Part shown: in pieces, positions 25,307-35,119 of the stretch
Layout of the letters: every line of letters starts with the position of its first letter
Numbering within the stretch: position 1 is the stretch's first letter
Assembly (NCBI GenBank): GCA_021791715.1
Contig: JAJYWB010000035.1
Span: forward strand, 1-60,012
Direction of reading: 5' to 3'
Origin: Planctomycetota bacterium
Lineage (GTDB): Bacteria > Planctomycetota > Planctomycetia > Isosphaerales > Isosphaeraceae
DNA length: 60,012 bases
Notes under the pieces: generated by a model
The model's input: the letters and a program-made list of their open reading frames with translations, nothing else
Told to the model about the DNA's origin: nothing
The model's database searches: none
Position numbers and translations under genes: made by a program

Positions 25307-26566
25307 ATGAGTGAAGGCGTCGGCTTCGCGTCGATCGCGTTTTTATTCGAGCGGTATCGCGGATTGCTGGGGATCTTCACGATCCTGGCGATCGTTTATC
25401 TGTTATCCGAGAATCGCCGCGCGATCTCGAAGCGGGTGATCTTTTGGGGGCTCGTTTTGCAATGGGGCGTGGCGATCTTCGCGCTCCGATATTCGTGGGG
25501 GATGAAGGCCTTCGAACACGCCGCCGCGGCGATCGAGCGAGGACTCGACTGCGCTCGGGTGGGCGCCGCGTTCGTTTTCGGCGAATCGCTTTTGAACCCC
25601 AAGGGTCCCGCGGGATTCGTTTTCGCGTTTCGCGTCCTTCCCGCGGTCATCTTCGTGTCGTCGTTGTTCGCGATTTTATATCAATTGGGAATCATGCAAT
25701 GGATCGTTCGCGGGTTCGCGATCATCCCCTCAAAACTGATGCGGGCGAGCGGCGCCGAATCGCTCAACGTCGCCGCTTCTCTCTTTCTTGGCCAAACCGA
25801 GGCGCCGCTGACGATCCGCCCGTATCTCCCCAAACTCACGAGATCCGAACTACTCACCGTGATGACTTCGGGCATGGCGCACGTTTCGGGGGGAATCATG
25901 GCGGCGTATATCGAACTTGGAATCTCTTCAAAACATATACTCACAGCGGTGATTATGACCGCTCCAGGATCGATTATGCTCGCCAAGATGTTGATTCCCG
26001 AAACCGAAACTCCCGAGACCGCGGGAGGCGTGCGAACGCGATCCGACCGAGTCGACGCGAATCTTCTCGACGCGGCTTCTCGGGGGGCTCGCGAGGGGAT
26101 GTCGCTCGTGATCAACATCGTCGCGATGCTGATCGCGTTCCTAGCGCTCACGGCGCTGATCAATAAAGGCCTGGGCTATTTTCATACGTCGTTGCAAGCG
26201 ATTTTGGGTGTTATACTTTCCCCTGCGGCGTATTTGCTTGGTGTTTCCTGGGACGAGAGCGCCAAGGTGGGAGGACTGCTGGGAACGCGGACGATCCTCA
26301 ACGAGTTGATCGCGTACGGCGACCTGGGAAAAATGATCGCGAACGGAGGCGCGGGAAAACCCGAATTGTCCCCCCGCTCGTTCACGATCGCGACGTTCGC
26401 GCTCTGCGGATTCGCCAACGTGGGGTCGATCGGCATCCAGCTCGGCGGCATCGGCGCGCTCGTCCCCGAACGCCGCGGCGACCTCGCCAGGCTCGGAACC
26501 AGAGCTTTGCTCGCGGGCACGCTCGCCAATTATCTCTCGGCGTGCATCGCCGGAATCGTCGTTTAA
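25307..26566 (+). CDS. Concentrative nucleoside transporter (CNT/NupC family)
   Basis: A 419-residue inner-membrane symporter that imports nucleosides with Na+ or H+. The CNT signatures are clear: GPAGFVFAFRVLPAVIFVSSLFAILYQLG in the N-terminal half, LGQTEAPLTIRPYL and TVMTSGMAHVSGGIMAAYI in the middle (substrate site), and FALCGFANVGSIGIQLGGIGALVP in the C-terminal part. Length and number of hydrophobic segments match bacterial NupC. A TACAAT box lies at 25282-25287. The purine nucleoside phosphorylase gene follows after 97 bases, giving an import-and-salvage pair. The 3' end of the gene is duplicated just after its stop codon. Confidence 0.92.
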   Translation: MSEGVGFASIAFLFERYRGLLGIFTILAIVYLLSENRRAISKRVIFWGLVLQWGVAIFALRYSWGMKAFEHAAAAIERGLDCARVGAAFVFGESLLNPKGPAGFVFAFRVLPAVIFVSSLFAILYQLGIMQWIVRGFAIIPSKLMRASGAESLNVAASLFLGQTEAPLTIRPYLPKLTRSELLTVMTSGMAHVSGGIMAAYIELGISSKHILTAVIMTAPGSIMLAKMLIPETETPETAGGVRTRSDRVDANLLDAASRGAREGMSLVINIVAMLIAFLALTALINKGLGYFHTSLQAILGVILSPAAYLLGVSWDESAKVGGLLGTRTILNELIAYGDLGKMIANGGAGKPELSPRSFTIATFALCGFANVGSIGIQLGGIGALVPERRGDLARLGTRALLAGTLANYLSACIAGIVV

Positions 26567-26630
26567 AACTCCGCTCGCGGGCACGCTCGCCAATTATCTT
26601 TCGACGTGCAACGCCGGAATCGTCGTTTAA
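26509..26630. repeat. Tandem duplication of the transporter 3' end, including the stop codon
   Basis: The last 58 bases of the gene (26509-26566) are repeated at 26573-26630 with three changes. The period is 64 bases. The second copy would still encode LAGTLANYLS-C-AGIVV and a stop, but it lies after the first stop and is not translated with the gene. Confidence 0.92.
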
Positions 26631-26663
26631 GAAAGATTATCTCTTTAAAAAGAACGTATCATT

Positions 26664-27506
26664 ATGATAGAAATTTTTACTTCCGACGATCTCGACGCGT
26701 CGGTCGAATCGATTCGGCGGCGGTACGCGGGAACTCCCAGGGTAGGGATCGTTCTCGGTTCGGGGTTGGGGGATCTCGCCGATCGAGTCGAATCGAAGAC
26801 GGTGATTCCTTATCGTGAGATCGCGGGATTTCCGACGACGACGGTCGAGGGGCACTCTGGAAATCTCGTTTTGGGTAAGCTCGCGGGGGTTGAGACCGCG
26901 ATTCTGCAGGGTCGATTCCATTATTACGAGGGTCGATCGCTCGCGTCGGCGACCGCTCCGATCCGAACGATCGCGGGGTTGGGGGCGAAAACGGTCGTCC
27001 TGACCGCGGCGGCGGGGGGCGTCGACCCGAAGATCGTTCCGGGATCGATCGTTTCGATTACGGATCACATGAATCTCATTGGTGAGAATCCGTTGCGTGG
27101 GCCTAACGACGCGCGTCTGGGTCCGAGATTTCCGGATATGTCGGAGGTTTATTCGGCGAGGTTGCGCGGGCTCGCGATCGACGCGGCGCGGGAGACGGGG
27201 ATCGAGCTCGGCTTCGGCGTTTACGCCGCGGTCGCGGGCCCGAGTTACGAAACTCCCGCCGAGATAAGGATGCTGCGGGTTCTCGGCGCCGATCTGGTGG
27301 GGATGTCGGTCGCACCCGAGGCGATCGTCGCTCGGCACATGGGGCTTGAGGTCGCGGCGTTCGCGATCGTTTCGAATCACGCCGCGGGGGTGTCGAAAAA
27401 CCCGATCACGCACGCCGAGGTTCTCGAGGCGGGCAAAATCGCCGCTCCCAAACTGGGCGTGCTCGTCGCGCGATTCGTCGCCAAAATCGCCGCCGCCGAT
27501 ACATGA
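26664..27506 (+). CDS. Purine nucleoside phosphorylase, trimeric class (PNP-I)
   Basis: A 280-residue enzyme that splits inosine and guanosine (or related nucleosides) with phosphate to base plus ribose-1-phosphate. GIVLGSGLGDL (28-38), the phosphate-site GHSG (63-66) and GRFHYYEG (83-90), GPSYETPAEIRML and GADLVGMSVAPEAIVARH fit the trimeric PNP/MTAP family. In the motif usually written TNAAGG this protein has TAAAGG (114-119), so the conserved Asn is Ala115. SNHAAG near residue 260 supplies the usual base-binding Asn. It sits directly behind the nucleoside transporter, so both act in nucleoside uptake and salvage. The ribosome site is weak. Confidence 0.92.
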   Translation: MIEIFTSDDLDASVESIRRRYAGTPRVGIVLGSGLGDLADRVESKTVIPYREIAGFPTTTVEGHSGNLVLGKLAGVETAILQGRFHYYEGRSLASATAPIRTIAGLGAKTVVLTAAAGGVDPKIVPGSIVSITDHMNLIGENPLRGPNDARLGPRFPDMSEVYSARLRGLAIDAARETGIELGFGVYAAVAGPSYETPAEIRMLRVLGADLVGMSVAPEAIVARHMGLEVAAFAIVSNHAAGVSKNPITHAEVLEAGKIAAPKLGVLVARFVAKIAAADT

Positions 27507-27524
27507 CAATTTCGACCGAACGCC

Positions 27525-27940
27525 GACAAAATAACAATCGCCGATGTATTAGCATCGGCGATCGTTCACTCGATCGAATCCGTGCTCATTCCCCCGGACG
27601 CCGTTCGACAGTTCACCCACAAAATAACGATCGAATCCGTGCTCAATCCCCAGGACTCCGTTCGACAGAGAGCAGACAAATTAACAATGGCCGATCTATT
27701 ATTACAAGCGATCGTTTATTTGATCGATTCGAAGCCCGAAATCCCCGGACTCCGTTCGACAGAGAGCAGACAAAATAACAATCGCCGATGTATTAGCACC
27801 GGCGATCGTTTATTTGATCGATTCGAAGCCCGATATCCCCGGACGCCGTTCGACAGAGAGCAGACAAAATAACAATCGCCGATGTATTAGCGCCGGCGAT
27901 CGTTCACCCGATACGACTCGACGCTCAAACCCCCTGGACG
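27525..27940. repeat. Array of about five 94-bp units, several with a hairpin, between convergent genes
   Basis: Units begin at GACAAA(A/T)TAAC: 27525, a short one near 27616, 27675, 27769 and 27863 (the last three exactly 94 bases apart). Most contain a hairpin; the first is perfect, with 10-base arms at 27537-27546 and 27553-27562 around a TATTAG loop, and others keep part of the stem. On the minus strand the hairpin is followed by a T-rich stretch, so each may act as a terminator of the gene ending at 27925. The right part of each unit resembles the last bases of that gene, including its stop region. Confidence 0.8.
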
Positions 27941-30900
27941 ATGTTCGAACGACCGCCGCGGAAGTTCTGGTCTCCTTGATAAGCCGCCTGGAAGAACCTC
28001 CCCAACGCCGAAGGTCGCGTCGCGTAATAAACCGCGAAGCTGTTGACCAAATTGAGATTGGCGATCAACCGATTGTTCGAGAAGAACTCGACTCGACCCG
28101 TCGGCCCCCCCGAGCCCGGCGATTGCGCGCCGACCGTAATCAAGAATTGATCAAACAATCGTCCGCCGAAATTGACGAGCGTCGCCGAGACGTTCACGAC
28201 GCTTCCCGCCTGGACGATCGTTTGACCGACCGTCGGCGACGAAGAGCCGAGGAAGTTCGCGTCTCCCGAATAAGACGCTGTGATCGCGAGCGTTTGACCC
28301 GCCCCCGTGAACGGAACGGTGAGCGTCGCGAGGTTGTTTGATACCGAGGAAGAGCCGAGATACGATCCGTTCGCGAAGAACGCGACCGTCCCCGTCGCAT
28401 ACCCCCCGCCGGGAGATTGAGGAACGACCCCCGCGTATAAAGTTACGGGTTGTCCCGAAACCGAAGGATCCGAGGGAATCACCAGGCGTAACGCGGGCTG
28501 ATTCCTCGAAACGGGTAAGGAAATCGGCGTCGCGGTCGATGTCGCGAAGATCGCGTTACCCGTGTAAATCGCGGTGAGCAGATGATCGCCCGCGGGTAAG
28601 GAACTCGTGAACAAAACCGCGTCGCCGTTGTTCGTCGCCACCGAACCCAGATTCGTCGACCCGGAGAAGAACGTCAGATAACCCGACGGAGAGCCGAATT
28701 GGCTCGTCGTCGGGTAAGCCGCGGCGTAAATTCCGACAACCTGGCCGTAAACGCTCGATGAAACCGCGGTCGCAACGACGGTCGTCGTCGCCACGGGTCC
28801 ATAATATTGATCAAATGTAGATGAAACAATAGGGTTGAAATTGGAATCGCCCGAATAATGCGCCGTGATCGCGTTGAGCCCCGTCGTCAATTGGTTGGGA
28901 TTGACGACGATGACGGCTTGTCCGGTCGTGGGAGAGACGGGCTCGGTTCCGAGCGTCGTCGAGCCGTTGACGAACGTCACGGAACCCGTCGGCGTTCCGG
29001 CGCCGGGGGATACGACCGACAGGCTCGCGACGAGCGTGAGCGTTTGGCCGATCGGCGCGGGATTGGCCTGCGACGCGATCGTAATCGCCACGTTCGCTGG
29101 AGCGACGTTGAACGGCGTTCCGGGTAATGTTGTGGATGCGTAATTGGCGTCGCCGTTGTAAATCACGTTGATGGTATGCGAACCGACCGCGAGCGTCGTT
29201 TGATACGAAGCCGATCCGTTCGTGAGGTCGACGGTCGCGATCACGGTCGAGCCGTCCTCGAACGTCACCGATCCCGTCGGGGTGGTCGCTCCGGTGAACT
29301 GAGGCGCCGCGGTCGCCGTGAACGTGAGCGTTTGGCCGTAAACGGGAGCGGGGTTGAGCGAGTTGATGCTCAGAGCGAGAGCTGGAGTCGCCTGATTGAC
29401 GACCTGGCTGACGGGAGAAGCCGAACTGCCGCTTCCGGCGAAGTTCGTCGTCGCGGCGTAGGTCGCGGTGATCGAATGCGTACCGACGGATAATCTTGAT
29501 GTGGTGAACTGAGCGACTCCGTTATTCAAGGTCGCTCCGCCGATCGCGGTCGACCCGTCGAAGAACGTCACGGTTCCGGTGGGTATTCCCTGGCTCGGCG
29601 ATACAGCGGCGACGGTCGCGGAGAAGGTCGCGCTTTGGCCGAACGAAGTCGGCGATCCCGAGGTGACGACGATTGTCGTCGTGCTCGCCTGATTGACCGT
29701 GAAGGGGACGACGGACGAAGTGCTTTGAGCGTTGTCGGCGTCGCCCGAATAAACCGCGGTAAGCGAATCGTTCCCGAGCGGTAACGCGGTGTAATTCGAG
29801 AGGGTCGCGGTTCCCGAGTTGAGCGGAGCCGTACCGAGGAGCGTCGTACCCGCGTAAAAGGAAACGGTTCCGGTCGGCGTTCCCGACGCCGCGGTCACGG
29901 TCGACGAAAGCGTGACGGGTTCTCCGTAAACCGTGGGCGTTCCGGGCGAAGTCGAAAGCGAGGTCGTCGTGGTGTTGACCTCGGTGAGGACGACGTCGTG
30001 TCCCGAGGTTCCACCGACGTACGAGACGCGGAACGAAACCGTGGAGGAACCGTCGGGAACGGTGATCGTCGCCCCCTCGGCAAGTCCCGCGAACGTTCCC
30101 GTGATCGCCTGACCCGAGTTGTTCGTGATGATGTCGTAGGTGTCGCCGACGGCGCCCGAGAAGCCCGAACCGAGGACGATCTGGAGATTCGCGGCGGAGA
30201 GCGCGATCGGCCCCGACGATTGAACCGAGTCAAAAGATGTTGGGCTTGCGATATTAACCAAATAAGTCGAATTTGTTCCGTCGGTCGCGGCGGCCAGCGT
30301 GAGTCCCGCGACGGAGAGCGTCGTCGGTTCTCCCGTTAAGAGTGAACCGGGAGAAACGAAACCGCCGTACGCCGAGGTCGCTCCGACGATCCCTCCGCCG
30401 CCGAAAGTCGCCCCCTTCGCCACCGAGACCGTGCTTGAAGACGACGAAGCGTCGTCGTCAAGCCGCCCCTGGAGGATCGAGATCGGCGCTCCCGTCGGAA
30501 TCGTCACCGTATTATCAATTGAAAGATATCCCGATCCGTTTTTGACGATCGTGTTGGTCGCGGGAGAGAAGACGATCTTCGTGTTCGCTCCGGTGATGTT
30601 GAGATCGGGGAGCGCGCCTTGTCCTCCGGCGACGTTGAAGCTCGCGACCGAACCGCCGAGGTTGAGTTCGCCGATGATCGTCGCGGTCGACGACGAGGCG
30701 TTCGTCGTCACGATTCCCGAACTAACGGTGAGCGACCCCAGGCTCGCGTTCGCCGTCGCGAGCGTCGAACCCGTGTTGATCGTTCCCCCGGTCATCGTCA
30801 GCGACGTGATCGTCTCATTAAAACCGTCGAGGGCGAGAGTCCCGGTCGGTCCCGTCGTAACGGTCGCCGACGTATCGATTTGGCCGTTATTTTGATCGGA

Positions 30901-31563
30901 TACGATCGCGGTTCCCGCGAGTCCGGCGATCGTCAGGTTCGCCGGAACCGCGACGACTCCGCTCGATTTATCGAGTTCGAGCGTTCCCGAATTGTCGGTC
31001 GTCGTACCCGTGTATGTGTTCGGCGTCGAGCCCGAGAGGACGAGCGTCCCGGCGCCTCCCAAAGTTAATCCCGTCGAACCCGACAACGCTCCGCTCATCG
31101 TCAGCGAGTCGCCGCTGTTGACGATAAACGCGCCCGTTCCCAGCGTCGTATCGAACGAGATCGTCGACGCCGCCGAAGTCGCGGTGTCGGTGATCCCGTT
31201 CGTCAACCCGATCGCCACGCCTGAAAGCGTGTACGCGCCTTGAATCGTGATCGAATCGAAGGTCGTCGGATTGGACGAAGACCCGATATCGTTGACCGCG
31301 TTGAACGACCCGGCGCTCGCCGGAAAAACGAGGTCCGACCCCGCGGGAGGCGCGGTCGTCGCGGGGTTTCCGCCGACCGACCAGTTGTTCGGCGCCGACC
31401 AGTGAAAGATACCGCTTACCGCGTCGAGTCCCGTCCATGTATAAACCGCCGGCGCCGTTCGGTCCTCCAGCCGTTCCCCCCAGGGACGCGAACGAAGCCG
31501 CCCGGCGGACCCGCCGCGACGCGATCTTCGTGAAAATTTAATTTTATTCATGAATATCGACAT
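27925..31563 (-). CDS. Large exported Ig-like repeat surface protein
   Basis: A 1212-residue protein; the start at MSIFMNKIKF follows AAAGGG. A basic N-terminus leads to the LExR motif WGERLEDRTAPA (28-39). Residues 40-500 are Ser/Thr/Gly-rich with autotransporter-like beta-helix repeats (LTLGGAGTLVLSGSTPNTYTGTTTDNSGTLEL). From about 530 to the end run seven or so Ig-like (Big_3-type) domains, each with a TTT-VV...SPVYGQ start and a PTGTVTFFDGSTxLGTAxLNNGxATLxTSxLxxGxHxITAxYxGDxNFxxS core. It probably extends from the cell surface and serves in adhesion or matrix. It ends with FRGGRSNIVQGV, with no anchoring motif that I recognise. A minus-strand TACAAT lies about 115 bases before the start. 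Confidence 0.88.
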   Translation of the reverse strand: MSIFMNKIKFSRRSRRGGSAGRLRSRPWGERLEDRTAPAVYTWTGLDAVSGIFHWSAPNNWSVGGNPATTAPPAGSDLVFPASAGSFNAVNDIGSSSNPTTFDSITIQGAYTLSGVAIGLTNGITDTATSAASTISFDTTLGTGAFIVNSGDSLTMSGALSGSTGLTLGGAGTLVLSGSTPNTYTGTTTDNSGTLELDKSSGVVAVPANLTIAGLAGTAIVSDQNNGQIDTSATVTTGPTGTLALDGFNETITSLTMTGGTINTGSTLATANASLGSLTVSSGIVTTNASSSTATIIGELNLGGSVASFNVAGGQGALPDLNITGANTKIVFSPATNTIVKNGSGYLSIDNTVTIPTGAPISILQGRLDDDASSSSSTVSVAKGATFGGGGIVGATSAYGGFVSPGSLLTGEPTTLSVAGLTLAAATDGTNSTYLVNIASPTSFDSVQSSGPIALSAANLQIVLGSGFSGAVGDTYDIITNNSGQAITGTFAGLAEGATITVPDGSSTVSFRVSYVGGTSGHDVVLTEVNTTTTSLSTSPGTPTVYGEPVTLSSTVTAASGTPTGTVSFYAGTTLLGTAPLNSGTATLSNYTALPLGNDSLTAVYSGDADNAQSTSSVVPFTVNQASTTTIVVTSGSPTSFGQSATFSATVAAVSPSQGIPTGTVTFFDGSTAIGGATLNNGVAQFTTSRLSVGTHSITATYAATTNFAGSGSSASPVSQVVNQATPALALSINSLNPAPVYGQTLTFTATAAPQFTGATTPTGSVTFEDGSTVIATVDLTNGSASYQTTLAVGSHTINVIYNGDANYASTTLPGTPFNVAPANVAITIASQANPAPIGQTLTLVASLSVVSPGAGTPTGSVTFVNGSTTLGTEPVSPTTGQAVIVVNPNQLTTGLNAITAHYSGDSNFNPIVSSTFDQYYGPVATTTVVATAVSSSVYGQVVGIYAAAYPTTSQFGSPSGYLTFFSGSTNLGSVATNNGDAVLFTSSLPAGDHLLTAIYTGNAIFATSTATPISLPVSRNQPALRLVIPSDPSVSGQPVTLYAGVVPQSPGGGYATGTVAFFANGSYLGSSSVSNNLATLTVPFTGAGQTLAITASYSGDANFLGSSSPTVGQTIVQAGSVVNVSATLVNFGGRLFDQFLITVGAQSPGSGGPTGRVEFFSNNRLIANLNLVNSFAVYYATRPSALGRFFQAAYQGDQNFRGGRSNIVQGV

Positions 31564-31887
31564 GTTAGACCCTTTGGGTTGATCGGCGCGCGAAGCCGGC
31601 CTTGGGTGTTTCGGCGCGTGCTCGAACGCCGCGGTCAAGCGGGTGTATCCTCTCGGTCCGGATCGGAACGACCGTCACATTGTATGTAATGCACAAGATG
31701 GGGAAAATCAATCGGTCACGGAGATTTGGGCGATTACGACGACCGACCGTGACGGATTTGCCGATTTTAACGATTCGTTCCGAGCGATCGCTTCGGGTCT
31801 CGTCGGTTTGTCCGAGACGATCGCCTTCGCCTCGTCTTGTGTGTACAATGATTCGATACTGCTGATTCAGTTTGCGCGAAATCGCCG

Positions 31888-34800
31888 GTGAAGTCCAAAA
31901 CAATCGCATTATTGAGCGGGATTCGTACGCGTCGGGCCGCGGTTTTGATCGCGATCTCGGCTTGCGTTCTGTTCGTCGTTTGGCCCGCGGCGAATTGGTG
32001 GCGTGATCGCCGCGAACTCGCTCTCGCCAAAGCCGAGATCGCTCGATCCGATTTCGCCGCGGCGCGGATTCGGCTCGAAGCGCTCGCGGCGCGGTCGCCG
32101 AACGACGCTGAAATCCAATATCTCCGCGGCGATCGCGCGTTCGCGGCGGGGGATCTCGAAGTCGCTTCGGCCGCGTGGCGGAGCGTCGCGGTCGATTCGG
32201 CTTTCGCGGTCGCCGCGGCGAGCCGGCTCGCCGAACTCGAACGCAACCGCGGTCGCTATTCCGAAGCCGAAAACATTCTCTCACGTGTGCTCGCAGTGCA
32301 TCCGATCGACGAATCGGCGTTTCCTCTGGTGCGCGGTCGGGGGGATCTGCTTCGGCTCGAAGGACGGTTCGACGAACTCAAAACATGGATCGAAGCCGTT
32401 TGGGATCCGGTCGGTCGCCCCTGGTTTTTGATCAAAATGCACGCATTCTTGGATTTAGAACCGATTCCTCTCGAATGGCTGGAACGCGAGCTCGACGCCG
32501 CGGCGAAGCAAGCCCCCGACGACGACCGTGTTCGGCTGGCGAAGGCGAATCTCGCGATCCAAACGGGTCGCTTCGCCGAGGCCGAGGCGCTGCTCGATTC
32601 GTGCGTCAAACGTCGAGGCGACGATCAAGCCGTGAGGCGTGCGATCCTCAACCTCGCGATCGCACGCGACGACCCAGCCGCTGCGATCCGCGCCATGCGC
32701 AACCTCCCCGCATCGATCTTTCCTCCCGCGACGATCAAACGATACCGCTCGTGGCTCGCCGCGAAAACCAACGATCGCGATCTCGAACGGATCGCGCTCG
32801 AGGAACAAATCTCCGTCGATCCCGCGAATACGACCGCGATCGAACGCCTCGCCGCGATCGAAGCCTCAACCGACCGAATCGAACTCGCGAACCGCCGCCG
32901 AACCGAAAAATCAAAATTCGATCATTACCTTAATCAGTATTATGTATTACTTATGAAGATGAGCGACGACACGTTCAAGAATCGAGCCGCGGAGGCGAGC
33001 GAGATCGCCGCGGCTTCGCACCGCGATTTCGAGGCGCGAGCGTGGCGTGCGATCGCGGGAGGGAACGTGAAAGCGAGCCTCGAAACGGGGAACGCCGCGC
33101 ATAAATCTTCCGCTCTCGATCGACCCGAAGGAAACCGCTCCGAACTCGATCGAAGCGACGATCGGACGCTCGGCGATCTCACCGCCGATCTCGCTCGTCG
33201 AGCCATCGCGGCGAACCAAGCGACCGAGCCGACCGTTCGGCGCGGGTCGCCGGCGATCCCTCGGTTTGAAGACGAAGCGGCGAAATCGGGTTTGATCTTT
33301 ACTTTTGAAAACGGCGAATCGCCTTTGCGGCAGCTTCCCGAGACGATGTCGGGAGGCGTCGCGCTGTTCGATTACGACGGAGACGGATCGCTCGACGTTT
33401 ATCTGGTGCAAGGGGGAGAATTTCCTCCCGCGGCCGAACGAACCGCGAAGCGCAACCGCGATCGCCTGTTCCGCAACCGGGGGGACGGTACATTCGAAGA
33501 CGTTTCCAAACAATCACATATCTCGGAATTTTCAGGCGGTTACGGTCACGGAGCGACCGCGGGGGATTACGACGGCGACGGCGACGCCGATTTGTTCGTC
33601 ACGCGATACGGATCGTCCGCGCTGTATCGCAACGAGGGGAACGGGACGTTCGTCGACGTCACCCGCGAGGCGGGTTTCGGAACCGAAACCCCGGCGGCGG
33701 CCGGCGCCGACAGCGACTGGTCGACCTCGGCGGCGTGGGCCGATTTCGACGGAGACGGAGATCTTGATATTTATGTATGCCGCTATGTGAAATGGGACGC
33801 GAATAACCCGCGCACATGTCGCCATGTTGATCATTCTTACACATACTGTGACCCCAAACTGTTGGATTCGGCGCCCGATCGGATCTTTCGTAACGACGGC
33901 GGCAAATTTATCGATCTGACGCGGGAAAGCGGGATCGTCGACGAAAACGGACGCGGGCTCGGCGTGATCACGGCCGATCTCGACGGCGACGGCGCGATCG
34001 ACATCTTCACCGCGAACGACGGATCGGCCAATTTTTTCTTCCGGAACCTCGGAAATTTTCGGTTCGAGGAGCGGGCCGCGACCGCGGGGCTCGCGGCGAG
34101 CGTCTCGGGGGGTTATCAGGCGGGAATGGGGATCGCCCGCGGCGATTTCGACCGCGACGGCGCGATCGACCTCTTCGTCGCCAATTTTTACGGCGAATCG
34201 ACGACGTTTTTCCGCAACCTCTCGGGAGGCTTTTACGCCGATCAATCCGCGGCGATCGGCCTGCAGGCGCTCACCCGAGGAGTGCTCGGCTTCGGAATCG
34301 TCGCCGCCGATTTCAACGACGACGGTCGAATCGATCTCGCGCAGGCGAACGGTCATGTCAACGATTATCGACCTGTTTTCCCTTATCGGATGCCGATGAA
34401 ATTGTTTTTAAACGACGGAGCGGGGAGGCTCGTCGACGCGTCGGCGACCGCGGGCGATTGTTTCGCGATTCCAAGGCTCGGGAGGGGACTCGCCGCGGGG
34501 GATCTCGACGGCGACGGAACGCTCGACCTCGTCGTCGTCGATCAAAACGGCCGCGTCGGCTTGCTCAATTCCAAACAAAAGCTCGGCGGGTCGATCGAAA
34601 TCGAACTCGAAGGGACGAAATCGAATCGCGACGCGATCGGCGCGGTCGTGAAGATAACCTGTCAAAATCAATCGCAAACGCTCGACCGTTTCGGCGGCGG
34701 AAGTTATCAATCGTCTTCGAGCCCGTTCCTTCACTTCGGAGTCGGAGACGCTCCCCGCGTCGATTCGATCGAGATCCGCTGGCCCTCGGGGCTCGTCGAA

Positions 34801-34896
34801 ACGATCGGTCCGGTCGAAATCGACCGCCGTCACCGTATCCGCGAAGGATCGCGCCGAGCCGAACCAATCAAAACATTTTCTAAAAAAAGTCAATAA
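31888..34896 (+). CDS. CRTAC1-type protein: TPR region, FG-GAP/VCBS propeller, ASPIC/UnbV end (copy 1)
   Basis: A 1002-residue protein starting at GTG. One membrane segment (about 17-37) acts as signal or anchor. Residues 45-385 are TPR-like helical repeats. From about 450 (PRFEDEAAKSGLIFTFENGES) comes a beta propeller with repeated Ca2+-binding loops: DYDGDGSLDVYL, DYDGDGDADLFV, DFDGDGDLDIYV, DLDGDGAIDIFT, DFDRDGAIDLFV, DFNDDGRIDLAQ, DLDGDGTLDLVV. The C-terminus (SNRDAIGAVVKI...VDSIEIRWPSGLVETIGPVE) is the ASPIC/UnbV domain. The family is abundant in planctomycetes and presumed extracytoplasmic; its activity is not known. The next gene is a paralog of the same layout. A TACAAT box lies at 31844-31849. 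Confidence 0.88.
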   Translation: MKSKTIALLSGIRTRRAAVLIAISACVLFVVWPAANWWRDRRELALAKAEIARSDFAAARIRLEALAARSPNDAEIQYLRGDRAFAAGDLEVASAAWRSVAVDSAFAVAAASRLAELERNRGRYSEAENILSRVLAVHPIDESAFPLVRGRGDLLRLEGRFDELKTWIEAVWDPVGRPWFLIKMHAFLDLEPIPLEWLERELDAAAKQAPDDDRVRLAKANLAIQTGRFAEAEALLDSCVKRRGDDQAVRRAILNLAIARDDPAAAIRAMRNLPASIFPPATIKRYRSWLAAKTNDRDLERIALEEQISVDPANTTAIERLAAIEASTDRIELANRRRTEKSKFDHYLNQYYVLLMKMSDDTFKNRAAEASEIAAASHRDFEARAWRAIAGGNVKASLETGNAAHKSSALDRPEGNRSELDRSDDRTLGDLTADLARRAIAANQATEPTVRRGSPAIPRFEDEAAKSGLIFTFENGESPLRQLPETMSGGVALFDYDGDGSLDVYLVQGGEFPPAAERTAKRNRDRLFRNRGDGTFEDVSKQSHISEFSGGYGHGATAGDYDGDGDADLFVTRYGSSALYRNEGNGTFVDVTREAGFGTETPAAAGADSDWSTSAAWADFDGDGDLDIYVCRYVKWDANNPRTCRHVDHSYTYCDPKLLDSAPDRIFRNDGGKFIDLTRESGIVDENGRGLGVITADLDGDGAIDIFTANDGSANFFFRNLGNFRFEERAATAGLAASVSGGYQAGMGIARGDFDRDGAIDLFVANFYGESTTFFRNLSGGFYADQSAAIGLQALTRGVLGFGIVAADFNDDGRIDLAQANGHVNDYRPVFPYRMPMKLFLNDGAGRLVDASATAGDCFAIPRLGRGLAAGDLDGDGTLDLVVVDQNGRVGLLNSKQKLGGSIEIELEGTKSNRDAIGAVVKITCQNQSQTLDRFGGGSYQSSSSPFLHFGVGDAPRVDSIEIRWPSGLVETIGPVEIDRRHRIREGSRRAEPIKTFSKKSQ

Positions 34897-35119
34897 ACAT
34901 GCCTGATTCTCCACTTATTTCATGCGCGGTTTCGGTCCGTTCCCCGCCGACGATCGCGGCGAAGGGATGATACAATAAACGCGGTTCGCTCGTCTCTCTC
35001 CCGGGCGATCGACGCATGTTCATAACGCGGCGACCGATCGCGAGGCGACCTCGGTTGAACGATCGCCGGGCGAACCTGGAGCGACTCGCGGCGACGCGAT
35101 CGCGTGGAGAATCGTTCGG

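Noticed and set aside
27525..27940. Possible CRISPR array
   Set aside because: Units are 94 bases without a short repeat/variable spacer pattern, and no cas genes are near.
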